Assembly: GCA_024653225.1 (NCBI GenBank)
Contig: JANLGA010000077.1
Location: forward strand, 1-8,352
DNA: 8,352 nucleotides
Direction: 5' to 3'
Origin: Bacillota bacterium
GTDB lineage: Bacteria > Bacillota > Sulfobacillia > JABLXB01
Positions 1 to 6,752 of this stretch are shown one piece after another (the stretch's first letter is position 1; every line of letters starts with the position of its first letter). The translations under genes and the position numbers were made by a program. The notes below the pieces were generated by a model. The model ran no database searches and was not told the origin of the DNA. It saw only the letters and a program-made list of their open reading frames with translations.

Positions 1-1
1 T

Positions 2-934
2 CCGGCCTGTTGGTCGCGGCCGGACGTGCTCGACCCCGCGCTCCTTCGGCCCGGCCGGTTCGACAGGCAGATAGTGATTGACAGGCCCGACCTGAAGGGC
101 AGGGTGGAGATACTGAAGGTCCACTCCAAGGGAAAGCCGCTGGACAAAGGCGTGGACTTCCAGACCCTCGCGAAGCGCACGCCCGGGTTCACCGGGGCGG
201 ACATCGAGAACCTGATGAACGAGGCCGCGTTGCTCGCCGCCAGGAGGCGAAAGCGGAAGATCGGGATGGACGAACTCGAAGAATCAATTGACAGGGTCCT
301 GGCGGGGCCCCAGCGCAAGAGCAGGATCATCAGCGACAAGGAGAAGAGGGTCATAGCCTACCACGAGGCGGCCCACGCCCTCGTGGCCAGGAAGCTGCGG
401 AATACCGACCCCGTGCACAAGGTCTCGATCATCCCGAGGGGTGCCGCCCTGGGCTACGTGCTGCAGCTCCCGATCGAGGACAGGTACCTGGTCATGAGGG
501 CGGAGATCCTCGACCGGATTTCCGTTACCCTCGCGGGTCGAGCGGCCGAAGAGATGGTCTTCAACGAGGTGTCCACGGGCGCCTCGGATGACCTCGAGAA
601 GGCCACCAAGATGGTCAGGAAGATGATAATGGAATTCGGGATGAGCACCGAGCTCGGTCCTCTGACCTTCGGCAACAAGCAGGACCTCGTGTTTCTCGGG
701 CGGGACATCGCGAGGGACCGCAATTACAGTGAAGAGGTGGCGGCGGCGATAGACAAGGAAGTGAGGCAGATAGTCACCACCTGCTACAACCGGGCCAAGG
801 AAGTGTTGAGCGAGAACAGGAAGAAGCTCGACCTCATCGCGGAGACCCTCATCGAGCGGGAGACACTGGAGGGGCCGGATCTCGAGGAACTGCTCAACGG
901 TTCGCCGAGTGAGAAGGAAGCCGGTTCGGCGTAA
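2..934 (+). CDS. ftsH: ATP-dependent zinc metalloprotease FtsH (5'-truncated by window edge)
   Basis: This is the C-terminal half of FtsH, the membrane-anchored AAA+ protease that degrades misfolded membrane proteins and short-lived regulators. The transmembrane segments, Walker A and Walker B lie off the left edge. Counting from the GTG at 26, what remains is the end of the AAA module with the second region of homology (RPGRFDR, residues 8-14, arginine finger), the AAA lid, and the M41 peptidase. The peptidase has the zinc motif HEAAH (residues 113-117) and a GASDDLEKAT segment whose second Asp (about residue 189) is the expected third zinc ligand. IPRGAALGY and QLPIEDRYL are also typical of FtsH. 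The GTG at 26 is not the real start, because the family continues upstream. The sequence before RPDVLD does not read as the conserved AATN in this frame, but LLVAA appears in frame 1 (positions 7-21), so there is an apparent frame break at the edge (see findings). Identity is certain. Confidence 0.95.
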   Translation, partial: PACWSRPDVLDPALLRPGRFDRQIVIDRPDLKGRVEILKVHSKGKPLDKGVDFQTLAKRTPGFTGADIENLMNEAALLAARRRKRKIGMDELEESIDRVLAGPQRKSRIISDKEKRVIAYHEAAHALVARKLRNTDPVHKVSIIPRGAALGYVLQLPIEDRYLVMRAEILDRISVTLAGRAAEEMVFNEVSTGASDDLEKATKMVRKMIMEFGMSTELGPLTFGNKQDLVFLGRDIARDRNYSEEVAAAIDKEVRQIVTTCYNRAKEVLSENRKKLDLIAETLIERETLEGPDLEELLNGSPSEKEAGSA

Positions 935-954
935 GCGGACCGGGCAGTAACCGG

Positions 955-975
955 CGGCCCGCCGACGGCGGGCCG
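955..975 (+). terminator. Hairpin terminator downstream of ftsH
   Basis: A perfect 9-bp GC-only stem (955-963 with 967-975, loop GAC) begins 20 bases after the ftsH stop. It is followed by TTCCTCATT, a short pyrimidine-rich tail rather than a full T run. Position and stem strength fit an intrinsic terminator ending the ftsH transcript. The weak T tract means it may be leaky. Confidence 0.7.
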
Positions 976-1111
976 TTCCTCATTGTGGGGCGCTTCGGAC
1001 AGAGGAATCACTTCGGCGTGGAGAGAATAATCGCGCGGTGTTCCCGGATACCGGGTCCCGTCGCAGGGACACTAGGAATACAATCGGGCGGCAGAGCGCG
1101 GAGGAAGACAG
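976..1111 (+). promoter_or_regulatory. Leader region upstream of yfmF, likely containing its promoter
   Basis: These 136 bases separate the ftsH terminator from the yfmF start and are the only gap here that clearly starts a new transcription unit. A -10-like TACAAT lies at 1079-1084, but no convincing -35 box sits 16-18 bases upstream, so the promoter is tentative. Just before it are two small dyads: CCCGG/CCGGG (1043-1047/1051-1055) and GTCCC/GGGAC (1055-1059/1066-1070). They share a base, so they cannot both form fully. A GGAGGA Shine-Dalgarno sequence at 1100-1105 lies six bases before the ATG. No known riboswitch was recognised. Confidence 0.3.
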
Positions 1112-2389
1112 ATGAACCGGGTTTTCTCCCGTACGACCCTCGGGAACGGAGTAAACGTGTATACCTATCGCACCGGGAAATTCAAGACCAACATGGTCAA
1201 GGTGTTCCTGCACAATCCGCTCACGCGGGACCTGGTGACGAGAACGGCGCTCGTCCCCGCGGTGCTCAAGCGCGGGTGTCTCGGATTCGAGACGTCGAGG
1301 GAGATATCGAGGCACCTCGACGGCCTGTACGGTGCAAGGCTCGACGCGGGGGTTTTCAAGCTGGGGGACAGCCACGTCATCCAGGTGGGGATAGAAGTGG
1401 TGAATCCCCGGTTCGTTCGCGAGAGCGAAGACCTGACGGAACGGGCAATTGAGTTCCTGAGCAGGATCGTCTTTCAGCCCGTGACCGAGGGGGGCGCTTT
1501 CAAGCGGGAGTACGTCGCCCAGGAGAAGGACGTCCTCTCCCGGGAGATCGCCGCAGTCATCAATGAAAAATCGAGGTACGCTCTCATCCGCTGCGTCCAG
1601 GAAATGTTCCGGGGCGACCCGTTCGGAATGCACGAGCTCGGGTTTTCCGATGACATCCCGCTAATAGACGGCGCCGGGCTCTTTCAAGTGTACGAGAGGA
1701 CGATCGAGGAAAGCCCCATCGAAGTGTGCGTGGTCGGAGACGTGGACGAAGACTCCGCAGTGCGCATGGTGGAGCAGTCATTCGGGACGGCCCCGAGGCG
1801 CGGCTCCCGGGTGCGGCAAACCGTCCGGGCGCACGCGACACCCGAGCCGAGACTGGTGGTCGAGCACCAAGATGTCAGCCAGGCGAAGCTGTGTCTCGGT
1901 TTTGCCGTGGACATGTCCGGCCCCGACGCTCTGTACCGGGCGATGTTCTACGACGGTATTCTCGGCGGATTCGTTCACTCGAAGCTCTTCACGAACGTGC
2001 GCGAGAAGGCGGGATTGGCCTACTATGCCAGCTCCCTGCTCAACCCGGTCAAAGGCTTCCTGGTGGTGACGTCCGGAATAGATGCCTCAAAGTACGAGGA
2101 GGCGCTGGGCATCATAATGCGGCAGGCCGAAGACATCAAGGACGGGAACGTGTCGGAATCCGAGATGGATTTCACCCGGAAGGCGCTCGTCAACAGGGTG
2201 CTCTCGTGGGAGGACAGTGCCGCGTCGAAGATAGCGTCGTTCGTCGAGATGCTGGCGATGGGTTGCGTCCAGGGTCTCGAAGAAAGGATACGGGCGATAG
2301 AGCGGGTCTCGCGCGACGAAGTGATCGAGGCGGCCCAGGGCGTGAAGCTCGACACCATCTATTTCTTGCGAGACCACGGTGACGCTTAG
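1112..2389 (+). CDS. yfmF: M16 family peptidase-like protein, non-catalytic partner (YfmF/YmfF)
   Basis: A 425-residue two-domain M16B (insulinase/processing-peptidase fold) protein. It matches the family NCBI names 'EF-P 5-aminopentanol modification-associated protein YfmF' (ymfF in Bacillus subtilis). Recognisable segments are the REISRHLDGLYGARL stretch (about residues 63-77), the central VVGDVDED (about 207-214), and the C-terminal-domain motif VREKAGLAYYASS (about 296-308). The inverted zinc motif HxxEH is absent: the place where it should occur, around residues 47-56, reads VPAVLKRGCL. This fits a non-catalytic subunit that forms a composite active site with its catalytic neighbour, as in mitochondrial processing peptidase. 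The ATG is supported by GGAGGA six bases upstream. The next gene follows after 27 bases and is the expected catalytic partner. The substrate is unknown; the link to EF-P modification comes from family naming, not from anything visible here. Confidence 0.88.
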   Translation: MNRVFSRTTLGNGVNVYTYRTGKFKTNMVKVFLHNPLTRDLVTRTALVPAVLKRGCLGFETSREISRHLDGLYGARLDAGVFKLGDSHVIQVGIEVVNPRFVRESEDLTERAIEFLSRIVFQPVTEGGAFKREYVAQEKDVLSREIAAVINEKSRYALIRCVQEMFRGDPFGMHELGFSDDIPLIDGAGLFQVYERTIEESPIEVCVVGDVDEDSAVRMVEQSFGTAPRRGSRVRQTVRAHATPEPRLVVEHQDVSQAKLCLGFAVDMSGPDALYRAMFYDGILGGFVHSKLFTNVREKAGLAYYASSLLNPVKGFLVVTSGIDASKYEEALGIIMRQAEDIKDGNVSESEMDFTRKALVNRVLSWEDSAASKIASFVEMLAMGCVQGLEERIRAIERVSRDEVIEAAQGVKLDTIYFLRDHGDA

Positions 2390-2416
2390 CGGTGGGGTCG
2401 TCGGGGGTGGAGAAGG

Positions 2417-3712
2417 TTGAAAGGCCGAGTGGTCGGACATACCGGCCTCGAAGAAGAGACCCACGTCGCTCGACTTGACAACGGGCTTCCGGTCTACGTC
2501 CTGCCGAAACCCGGATACAACAAGAAGTATGCGACGTTCGCGGTCAAGTACGGCTCCATTGACAGCAGGTTCCGACCCCCGGGGTCGGGGGTAATAGAGG
2601 TGCCGGCCGGCATAGCCCATTTCCTGGAACACAAGTTGTTCGAACAGAAGAAGGGAAACATCTTCGACGACTTCGCCGAGCTCGGGGCGTCGGCGAACGC
2701 ATACACGACGTACACCACGACCACCTACCTGTTCTCCACGACGGACAACTTCTACGAGTGCCTCAGGATACTACTACGATTCGTCCAGGAGCCCTATTTC
2801 ACCGACGAAGAGGTCGCCAAGGAGAAGAGTGTCATCGAGCAGGAGATCAGGATGTACGAAGACATGCCGGAGGTGAGGGTCGGATCCAACCTGATGAGGG
2901 CGCTTTACCACGATCATCCGGTCAGGGTTGACGTGGTGGGCACCGTGGATTCGATAAGGCGGATAACCAAGGAAATGCTCTACACGTGCTATGATACGTT
3001 CTACCGACCCGAGAACATGGCGGTGCTCGTCGTGGGGGACGTGGACCCGGGCAGGGTCTTCGACGAGGTGGCGGCGGCGACCGAATTCGGGGGCCGCAGG
3101 GGCGGCGGCGACGTCGAGAGGTTGTTTCCCGACGAACCGGCCCATGTGAAAGAGGAAAGGATAGTCCAGGACATGGTCGTGGCTGCGCCCCTCCTGGAGA
3201 TCGGTTTCAAGGACACCGCCGACGCGGCGAGTGGAACCGCCCTGCTCCGCCGCGAGGTTGCTACGAAAGTCCTGCTCGAAGCGATGTTCGGTAAGGGTTC
3301 CGACATCTACACGAGGCTCTACGAGATGGGGCTCATTGACGAGAAGTTCGGGGCGGCATACGAATCGGAGCTCGAATTCGCGGCTTCCTTCGTGGGCGGT
3401 GAATCCAAGGATCCCGACCGCCTGCACGACTTGGTCATGGAGCACATAGAAAAGACCAAGATGTCCGGCCTGGAGGAAGCGGCCGTCGAGCGCGCGCGAC
3501 GGAAGCTGATGGGGGAGTTCGTCTTCCTGTTCAACTCGCCGGAAAGAATGGCCTACCGGTTCAACTCTTATCTCTTCAAGGGGATTGACCCGTTTTCCTA
3601 CGCCGAAGCACTCGGCGGTCTCACGGCCGACGACGTGCTGACCAGACTGCGAGAACACCTCGATAGGTCGAGGCACGCAGTCTCGATAATCCGCCCCAAG
3701 GGGAATCAATAG
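2417..3712 (+). CDS. yfmH: M16 family zinc metallopeptidase, catalytic partner (YfmH/YmfH)
   Basis: A 431-residue M16B peptidase corresponding to YfmH (ymfH in Bacillus subtilis), the catalytic half of the YfmF/YfmH pair. The N-terminal domain carries HFLEH (H68, E71, H72), the inverted zinc motif. It is followed by the helix EKSVIEQEIRMYED (about residues 136-149), whose E143 is the likely third zinc ligand and whose E136 is the conserved second-shell glutamate. LDNGLPVYVLPKPGYNKKYATFAVKYGSID near the start is family-typical, with VLVVGDVDPG at the end of the first domain. The start is TTG at 2417, with GGAG (2409-2412) close upstream. A GTG at 2429 is possible but has worse spacing, and the TTG gives the usual length before LDNGL. 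It lies 27 bases after yfmF and 20 bases before hutH, so all three are probably co-transcribed. The product has no signal peptide and is probably cytoplasmic. The physiological substrate is not known. Confidence 0.92.
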   Translation: MKGRVVGHTGLEEETHVARLDNGLPVYVLPKPGYNKKYATFAVKYGSIDSRFRPPGSGVIEVPAGIAHFLEHKLFEQKKGNIFDDFAELGASANAYTTYTTTTYLFSTTDNFYECLRILLRFVQEPYFTDEEVAKEKSVIEQEIRMYEDMPEVRVGSNLMRALYHDHPVRVDVVGTVDSIRRITKEMLYTCYDTFYRPENMAVLVVGDVDPGRVFDEVAAATEFGGRRGGGDVERLFPDEPAHVKEERIVQDMVVAAPLLEIGFKDTADAASGTALLRREVATKVLLEAMFGKGSDIYTRLYEMGLIDEKFGAAYESELEFAASFVGGESKDPDRLHDLVMEHIEKTKMSGLEEAAVERARRKLMGEFVFLFNSPERMAYRFNSYLFKGIDPFSYAEALGGLTADDVLTRLREHLDRSRHAVSIIRPKGNQ

Positions 3713-3732
3713 GTTACCCGGGAGGGACCGGA

Positions 3733-5253
3733 GTGGGAGTCATAGTTCTTGACGGGCTGAGCTTGTCCATCGAAGGCGTCGTGTCGGTGGCCCGGGACGG
3801 GGCCCGGGTCGAGCTCGCACGGTCCGCCGAGGAACGCGTCGCCGCTTCGCGGGACGTCGTAGAACGGGCGCTGTCGGAAGGGCGCACGGTTTACGGGGTC
3901 ACGACGGGATTCGGGAAGATGAGCGAAGTGCGAATCGGAGGAGACGAAGTCGAGACGCTTCAGAGGAACCTCATAATGAGTCACTGCACCGGCGTGGGAG
4001 AACCGATGGACGAGGAGTGCGTGCGGGCCGCGATGCTCTTGCGGGCGAACGCTCTCGCCCGGGGGAACTCCGGCGTCAGGGTCTCGACGCTGAAGACGCT
4101 GCTCCAGATGTTGAATGCCGGTGTGCACCCCGTCGTGCCCGCCAAGGGGTCGCTGGGAGCCAGCGGCGACCTTGCGCCGTTGGCCCACCTATGCTCGGTC
4201 ATGCTGGGCGAAGGGGAAGCATTTTGCCGCGGGCGGAGGCTCCCGGGTGTGGAGGCGCTGCGCCTCGCCGGCATCGAGCCCGTCGTGCTGAAGGCTAAGG
4301 AGGGCCTGGCCCTGGTGAACGGGACCCAGGTGATGACCGCGGTCGGTTGCCTGGCGGTGTTCGATGCCGGAACGCTCGCTAAGACCGCGGATATAGCCGC
4401 GGCCCTCAGCCTCGAGGCGCTGCAGGGTATTCCCGACGCTTTCGGCGAAGCCGTGATGGGGGCCCGGCCCCACAGGGGAGCGATCGAATCCGCGCGGAAC
4501 CTGAGGCGGCTGACGGCCGGAAGCACCCTGACCACTGTGCCGGGCCGGCCGAGGGTGCAGGACGCCTACGCCCTGAGGTGCGCTCCGCAGGTCCACGGGG
4601 CCGCGAGGGACGCGATCCGCCACGCCGCCTCCGTCCTCGAGGTGGAGATCAACTCCGCGACTGATAATCCGCTCGTGCTCGGGGAGTCCATCGTCTCCGG
4701 CGGCAACTTTCACGGCGAGCCCGTCGCGATGGTCCTCGACTACCTCGGTATAGCCGTCTCGGAGCTCGCGAACATATCGGAGCGGAGGATAGAGCGGCTT
4801 GTGAACCCGGCGCTCAGCGGGTTGCCGACGTTCCTCGCTTTCCAGGGCGGTCTGAACTCGGGTCTCATGATGGTGCAATACACCGCCGCGGCGCTCGTGT
4901 CGGAGAACAAGATCCTTGCGTCGCCGGCCAGCGTTGATTCGATCCCGTCGTCCGCCAACCAAGAAGACCACGTGAGCATGGGCGAGATCGCGGCCAGGAA
5001 AGCCCGCGAAATAGCCTGGAACACGTCGAACGTAATTGCGATGGAGCTGCTGACCGCCGCCCAGGCGCTGGAGTTCCGCGACCCGGGTAAGGCGGCCCCC
5101 GGCACGAAGGCCGCTTATGACCTGGTACGAAGTACGTCTCCCGCAGTCGTCGCCGACAGGCCCCTCGCGCCGGACATCGCGGCGGTTCGGGACATGGTCG
5201 TCCGGGGGAGATTCATCGAGGCCGTCGCGCGGGTAGTCGGTCCCCTGGACTAG
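3733..5253 (+). CDS. hutH: Histidine ammonia-lyase
   Basis: HutH catalyses the first step of histidine degradation, the non-oxidative deamination of L-histidine to urocanate and ammonia, as a cytosolic homotetramer. The 506-residue length is normal for the family. The Ala-Ser-Gly triad that self-cyclises to the MIO electrophile is A143-S144-G145 in SLGASGDLAPLAHL. Other hallmarks are Y54 in VYGVTTGFGK, NGTQVMTA (from N196), QDAYALRCAPQVHG (from Q276), EINSATDNPL (from E305), GGNFHGEP (from G323) and NQEDHVSM (N409 onward). All expected active-site segments are present, so the enzyme looks functional. The GTG start has GGAGGG (3721-3726) six bases upstream. Only 20 bases separate it from yfmH, so it has no room for a promoter of its own and probably sits in the protease-pair transcript. 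Confidence 0.97.
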   Translation: MGVIVLDGLSLSIEGVVSVARDGARVELARSAEERVAASRDVVERALSEGRTVYGVTTGFGKMSEVRIGGDEVETLQRNLIMSHCTGVGEPMDEECVRAAMLLRANALARGNSGVRVSTLKTLLQMLNAGVHPVVPAKGSLGASGDLAPLAHLCSVMLGEGEAFCRGRRLPGVEALRLAGIEPVVLKAKEGLALVNGTQVMTAVGCLAVFDAGTLAKTADIAAALSLEALQGIPDAFGEAVMGARPHRGAIESARNLRRLTAGSTLTTVPGRPRVQDAYALRCAPQVHGAARDAIRHAASVLEVEINSATDNPLVLGESIVSGGNFHGEPVAMVLDYLGIAVSELANISERRIERLVNPALSGLPTFLAFQGGLNSGLMMVQYTAAALVSENKILASPASVDSIPSSANQEDHVSMGEIAARKAREIAWNTSNVIAMELLTAAQALEFRDPGKAAPGTKAAYDLVRSTSPAVVADRPLAPDIAAVRDMVVRGRFIEAVARVVGPLD

Positions 5254-5294
5254 GGGTGCCGTAATACTGCGGCCTCACCGGGAATAGGCTTTAC

Positions 5295-5321
5295 GGGCGC
5301 CCGGCGGAACAACGGGCGCCC
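5295..5321 (+). repeat. Inverted repeat of two self-complementary GGGCGCCC arms
   Basis: The 91-base gap after hutH contains GGGCGCCC at 5295-5302 and again at 5314-5321. Each arm is itself palindromic, so the pair can form an 8-bp stem with an 11-base loop. No T tract follows, so it is not a standard intrinsic terminator. It could attenuate transcription or stabilise the 3' end of the hutH mRNA, or it may reflect local GC-rich composition. Confidence 0.4.
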
Positions 5322-5344
5322 CGAGGTCGCCGGGGGGTCGTAGA

Positions 5345-6403
5345 ATGATCGTGCACTTGGGGCGGAGGTCGGGCATCGCCCTCGTAGCTGCGGCCGCGCT
5401 CGCCGCGGCCTCATTCGCTCTAATGTTCGAGGTGGAGATCTCGCGGGAGTATGTCGAGGCGCGTCTCGTTGAGTTGTCGTGGGGTGAGGGGGAGGGCCAA
5501 ATACCGGTTCGCATCTCGCGCGATGGAACCGCGTTCGGATTGAGGTGTTTCTGCACGGATCGAACCGGCGCGGTCTACGCGGCCGACTGGGAAAGGGGGC
5601 GGGTGTTGAAATTCGACACCGCCGGACAGTTAGTCGCGACGATTGACGTCGGGCGGAGGAGCGTCGGTGCCGACGACATGGCGGTATCACCCTCGGGCGA
5701 CATCCTCCTCGCGGACAATTCCGCGCCCGAGGTGCTCCGGATACCTTGGGAATCGGCTCCGGTAGTGATCTGGAGCGGGAAGTCCGGAACCCGGGACATC
5801 TCCACCGTGGAGTGGGTTCGTGCGGGCGATCAAGGGACGGTCTACATATCAATCGCGGCACTGGGTGAAGACGGATTGCACAGGCGGCTAATCCGCGTGG
5901 GCGAGAGAGGGAACCAGGAGACGGTCGCGTCATTCACGGTGACGCCGTCCGGGGAATCGAGCTGGACGGGTTTCACGGGCCGCCCCGACGGCCCCGCAGT
6001 GTGTTTCCAGCTGTCGAGGCGGGGGGGCTTCTTCGTGGGCCAGGAAGTGATAGCGTCCCCGACTGGAAACGTGCGCCGGTACGGGTGGGACGGGAAACCG
6101 CGCGCCGAGTACAGGGTGGATGTGCGGACGACACCCGCCGTCGTGTCGCTGCTCGGGGACGACCTGGCGGGACGGCTGTACGTGGGACTGGACCTGGGCA
6201 CGGGACGCGGGGAGGTCGTCGTCTGCGACGGGGGCGACGCCCCTGCCGCCAGGATCCCCGCCCCGTTCGCCTCGAAGGTGCGTTGCAGCGTGTACGCGAG
6301 GGTGGACGCGGATGGGACGGTTCACCTGGCGGACGCGGGTGTGCACGGGGCGGCGATCAGGAGTCTGGTGCCGCGCCGGAGGATGTTGATAGCCAAGCGT
6401 TGA
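5345..6403 (+). CDS. Uncharacterised membrane-anchored protein with beta-propeller (NHL-like) features
   Basis: A 352-residue protein not recognised as a named family. The N-terminus has a short basic stretch (HLGRRSG) and then one hydrophobic segment (about residues 11-29), with no clear cleavage site, so it is probably a signal anchor with the rest outside the membrane. The body is built of strand-rich repeats of the type 'D-x-x-G-x-V-Y/L-A-D ... V-L-K/R-F/I'. Examples are about 72-90 (DRTGAVYAADWERGRVLKF), 112-133 (AVSPSGDILLADN), 161-185, 232-256, 275-294 and 321-332 (VDADGTVHLADAG). This resembles NHL or SMP-30-type beta-propeller blades. The tail is basic (RRRMLIAKR). The start is ATG 5345 with a G-rich sequence at 5332-5338. 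It lies between hutH and hutI in the same direction (gaps 91 and 71 bases), but nothing in it shows a catalytic role in histidine breakdown. It could be a sensor, a scaffold or simply an interloper. Confidence 0.75.
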   Translation: MIVHLGRRSGIALVAAAALAAASFALMFEVEISREYVEARLVELSWGEGEGQIPVRISRDGTAFGLRCFCTDRTGAVYAADWERGRVLKFDTAGQLVATIDVGRRSVGADDMAVSPSGDILLADNSAPEVLRIPWESAPVVIWSGKSGTRDISTVEWVRAGDQGTVYISIAALGEDGLHRRLIRVGERGNQETVASFTVTPSGESSWTGFTGRPDGPAVCFQLSRRGGFFVGQEVIASPTGNVRRYGWDGKPRAEYRVDVRTTPAVVSLLGDDLAGRLYVGLDLGTGRGEVVVCDGGDAPAARIPAPFASKVRCSVYARVDADGTVHLADAGVHGAAIRSLVPRRRMLIAKR

Positions 6404-6457
6404 ACTATCGTGGGCGGTGTGCGAAAGGCCCTTTGCGGGCGCGGAACGGACAAGCCC

Positions 6458-6465
6458 GGGAGGAG
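6458..6465 (+). promoter_or_regulatory. Ribosome binding site fixing the GTG start of hutI
   Basis: GGGAGGAG lies nine bases before the GTG at 6475, which gives a protein beginning (M)TADMVVVNVGQLLTM, in register with HutI N-termini. The in-frame ATG at 6487 has no comparable site at proper distance, so the GTG is preferred. Confidence 0.6.
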
Positions 6466-6531
6466 TGTGCGTACGTGACGGCGGACATGGTTGTCGTGAA
6501 CGTCGGGCAGCTTCTGACCATGTCCGGGCCC

Positions 6532-6554
6532 TCCCGGCCGAGAAGCGGCCGGGA
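6532..6554 (+). repeat. 9-bp perfect inverted repeat in the 5' part of hutI
   Basis: TCCCGGCCG (6532-6540) and CGGCCGGGA (6546-6554) are perfect reverse complements around an AGAAG loop, coding for the segment around SRPRSGREM. This region corresponds to the variable SGPRAGKSM-like stretch of Bacillus-type HutI. It may be a local fold in the mRNA or a chance result of GC-rich coding. Confidence 0.4.
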
Positions 6555-6685
6555 AATGCGGGACCTGGGCATAGTGAACCACGCATACGTCGCGGCGCGT
6601 GACGGGACGATCGTCCGGGTGGGGCCGATGGCCGAGCTTCACCACCACGTGGCTCCGGGCCCCGGTGCGTTGGTGATCGACGCTG

Positions 6686-6752
6686 CCGGCGGTGTCGTAA
6701 CCCCCGGGTCTATCAGCCCGGGGGTTACGACACCGCCGGGCTGATAGACCCG
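6686..6752 (+). repeat. Overlapping inverted repeats created by a 32-base inverted duplication inside hutI
   Basis: Two perfect but mutually exclusive hairpins share sequence here. The first pairs 6686-6708 with 6717-6739 (23 bp, loop TCTATCAG at 6709-6716). The second pairs 6705-6721 with 6736-6752 (17 bp, 14-base loop). Both arise because 6706-6737 (32 bases) is the exact reverse complement of the sequence obtained by joining 6688-6705 to 6738-6751, which is the ancestral hutI sequence. The insertion has ambiguous edges because GGG occurs at both junctions (6706-6708 and 6738-6740). There is no transposase, no terminal motif and no target duplication of an insertion sequence. Confidence 0.92.

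Noticed and set aside
1021..1084. A complete sigma-A promoter (AATAAT at 1026-1031 or TACAAT at 1079-1084)
   Set aside because: Neither hexamer has an acceptable -35 box at 16-18 bases, so only a tentative regulatory region is reported.
2774..3709. Long minus-strand open frame (311 codons) opposite yfmH
   Set aside because: It lies wholly inside a well-supported M16 peptidase gene, has no recognisable motif, and is explained by GC-rich codon structure.
4189..4971. Minus-strand open frame (260 codons) opposite hutH
   Set aside because: Shadow of hutH, whose MIO motif and other conserved blocks are on the + strand.
6001..6744. A single 247-codon + frame starting inside the propeller-like gene and ending in the hutI insertion
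   Set aside because: Only its last part, from GTG 6475, is HutI-like. The upstream portion is an out-of-frame reading of the gene at 5345-6403.
6686..6752. Insertion sequence, MITE, integron attC site or CRISPR-like repeat
   Set aside because: The inverted segment is derived from hutI itself, is only 32 bases, is single copy here, and has no transposase ends, target duplication or spacer array.
6741..6752. Stop-codon readthrough at TGA 6742 as a way to make full HutI
   Set aside because: Readthrough would stay in the wrong frame. A frame change is required, so simple readthrough or selenocysteine insertion cannot restore the protein.
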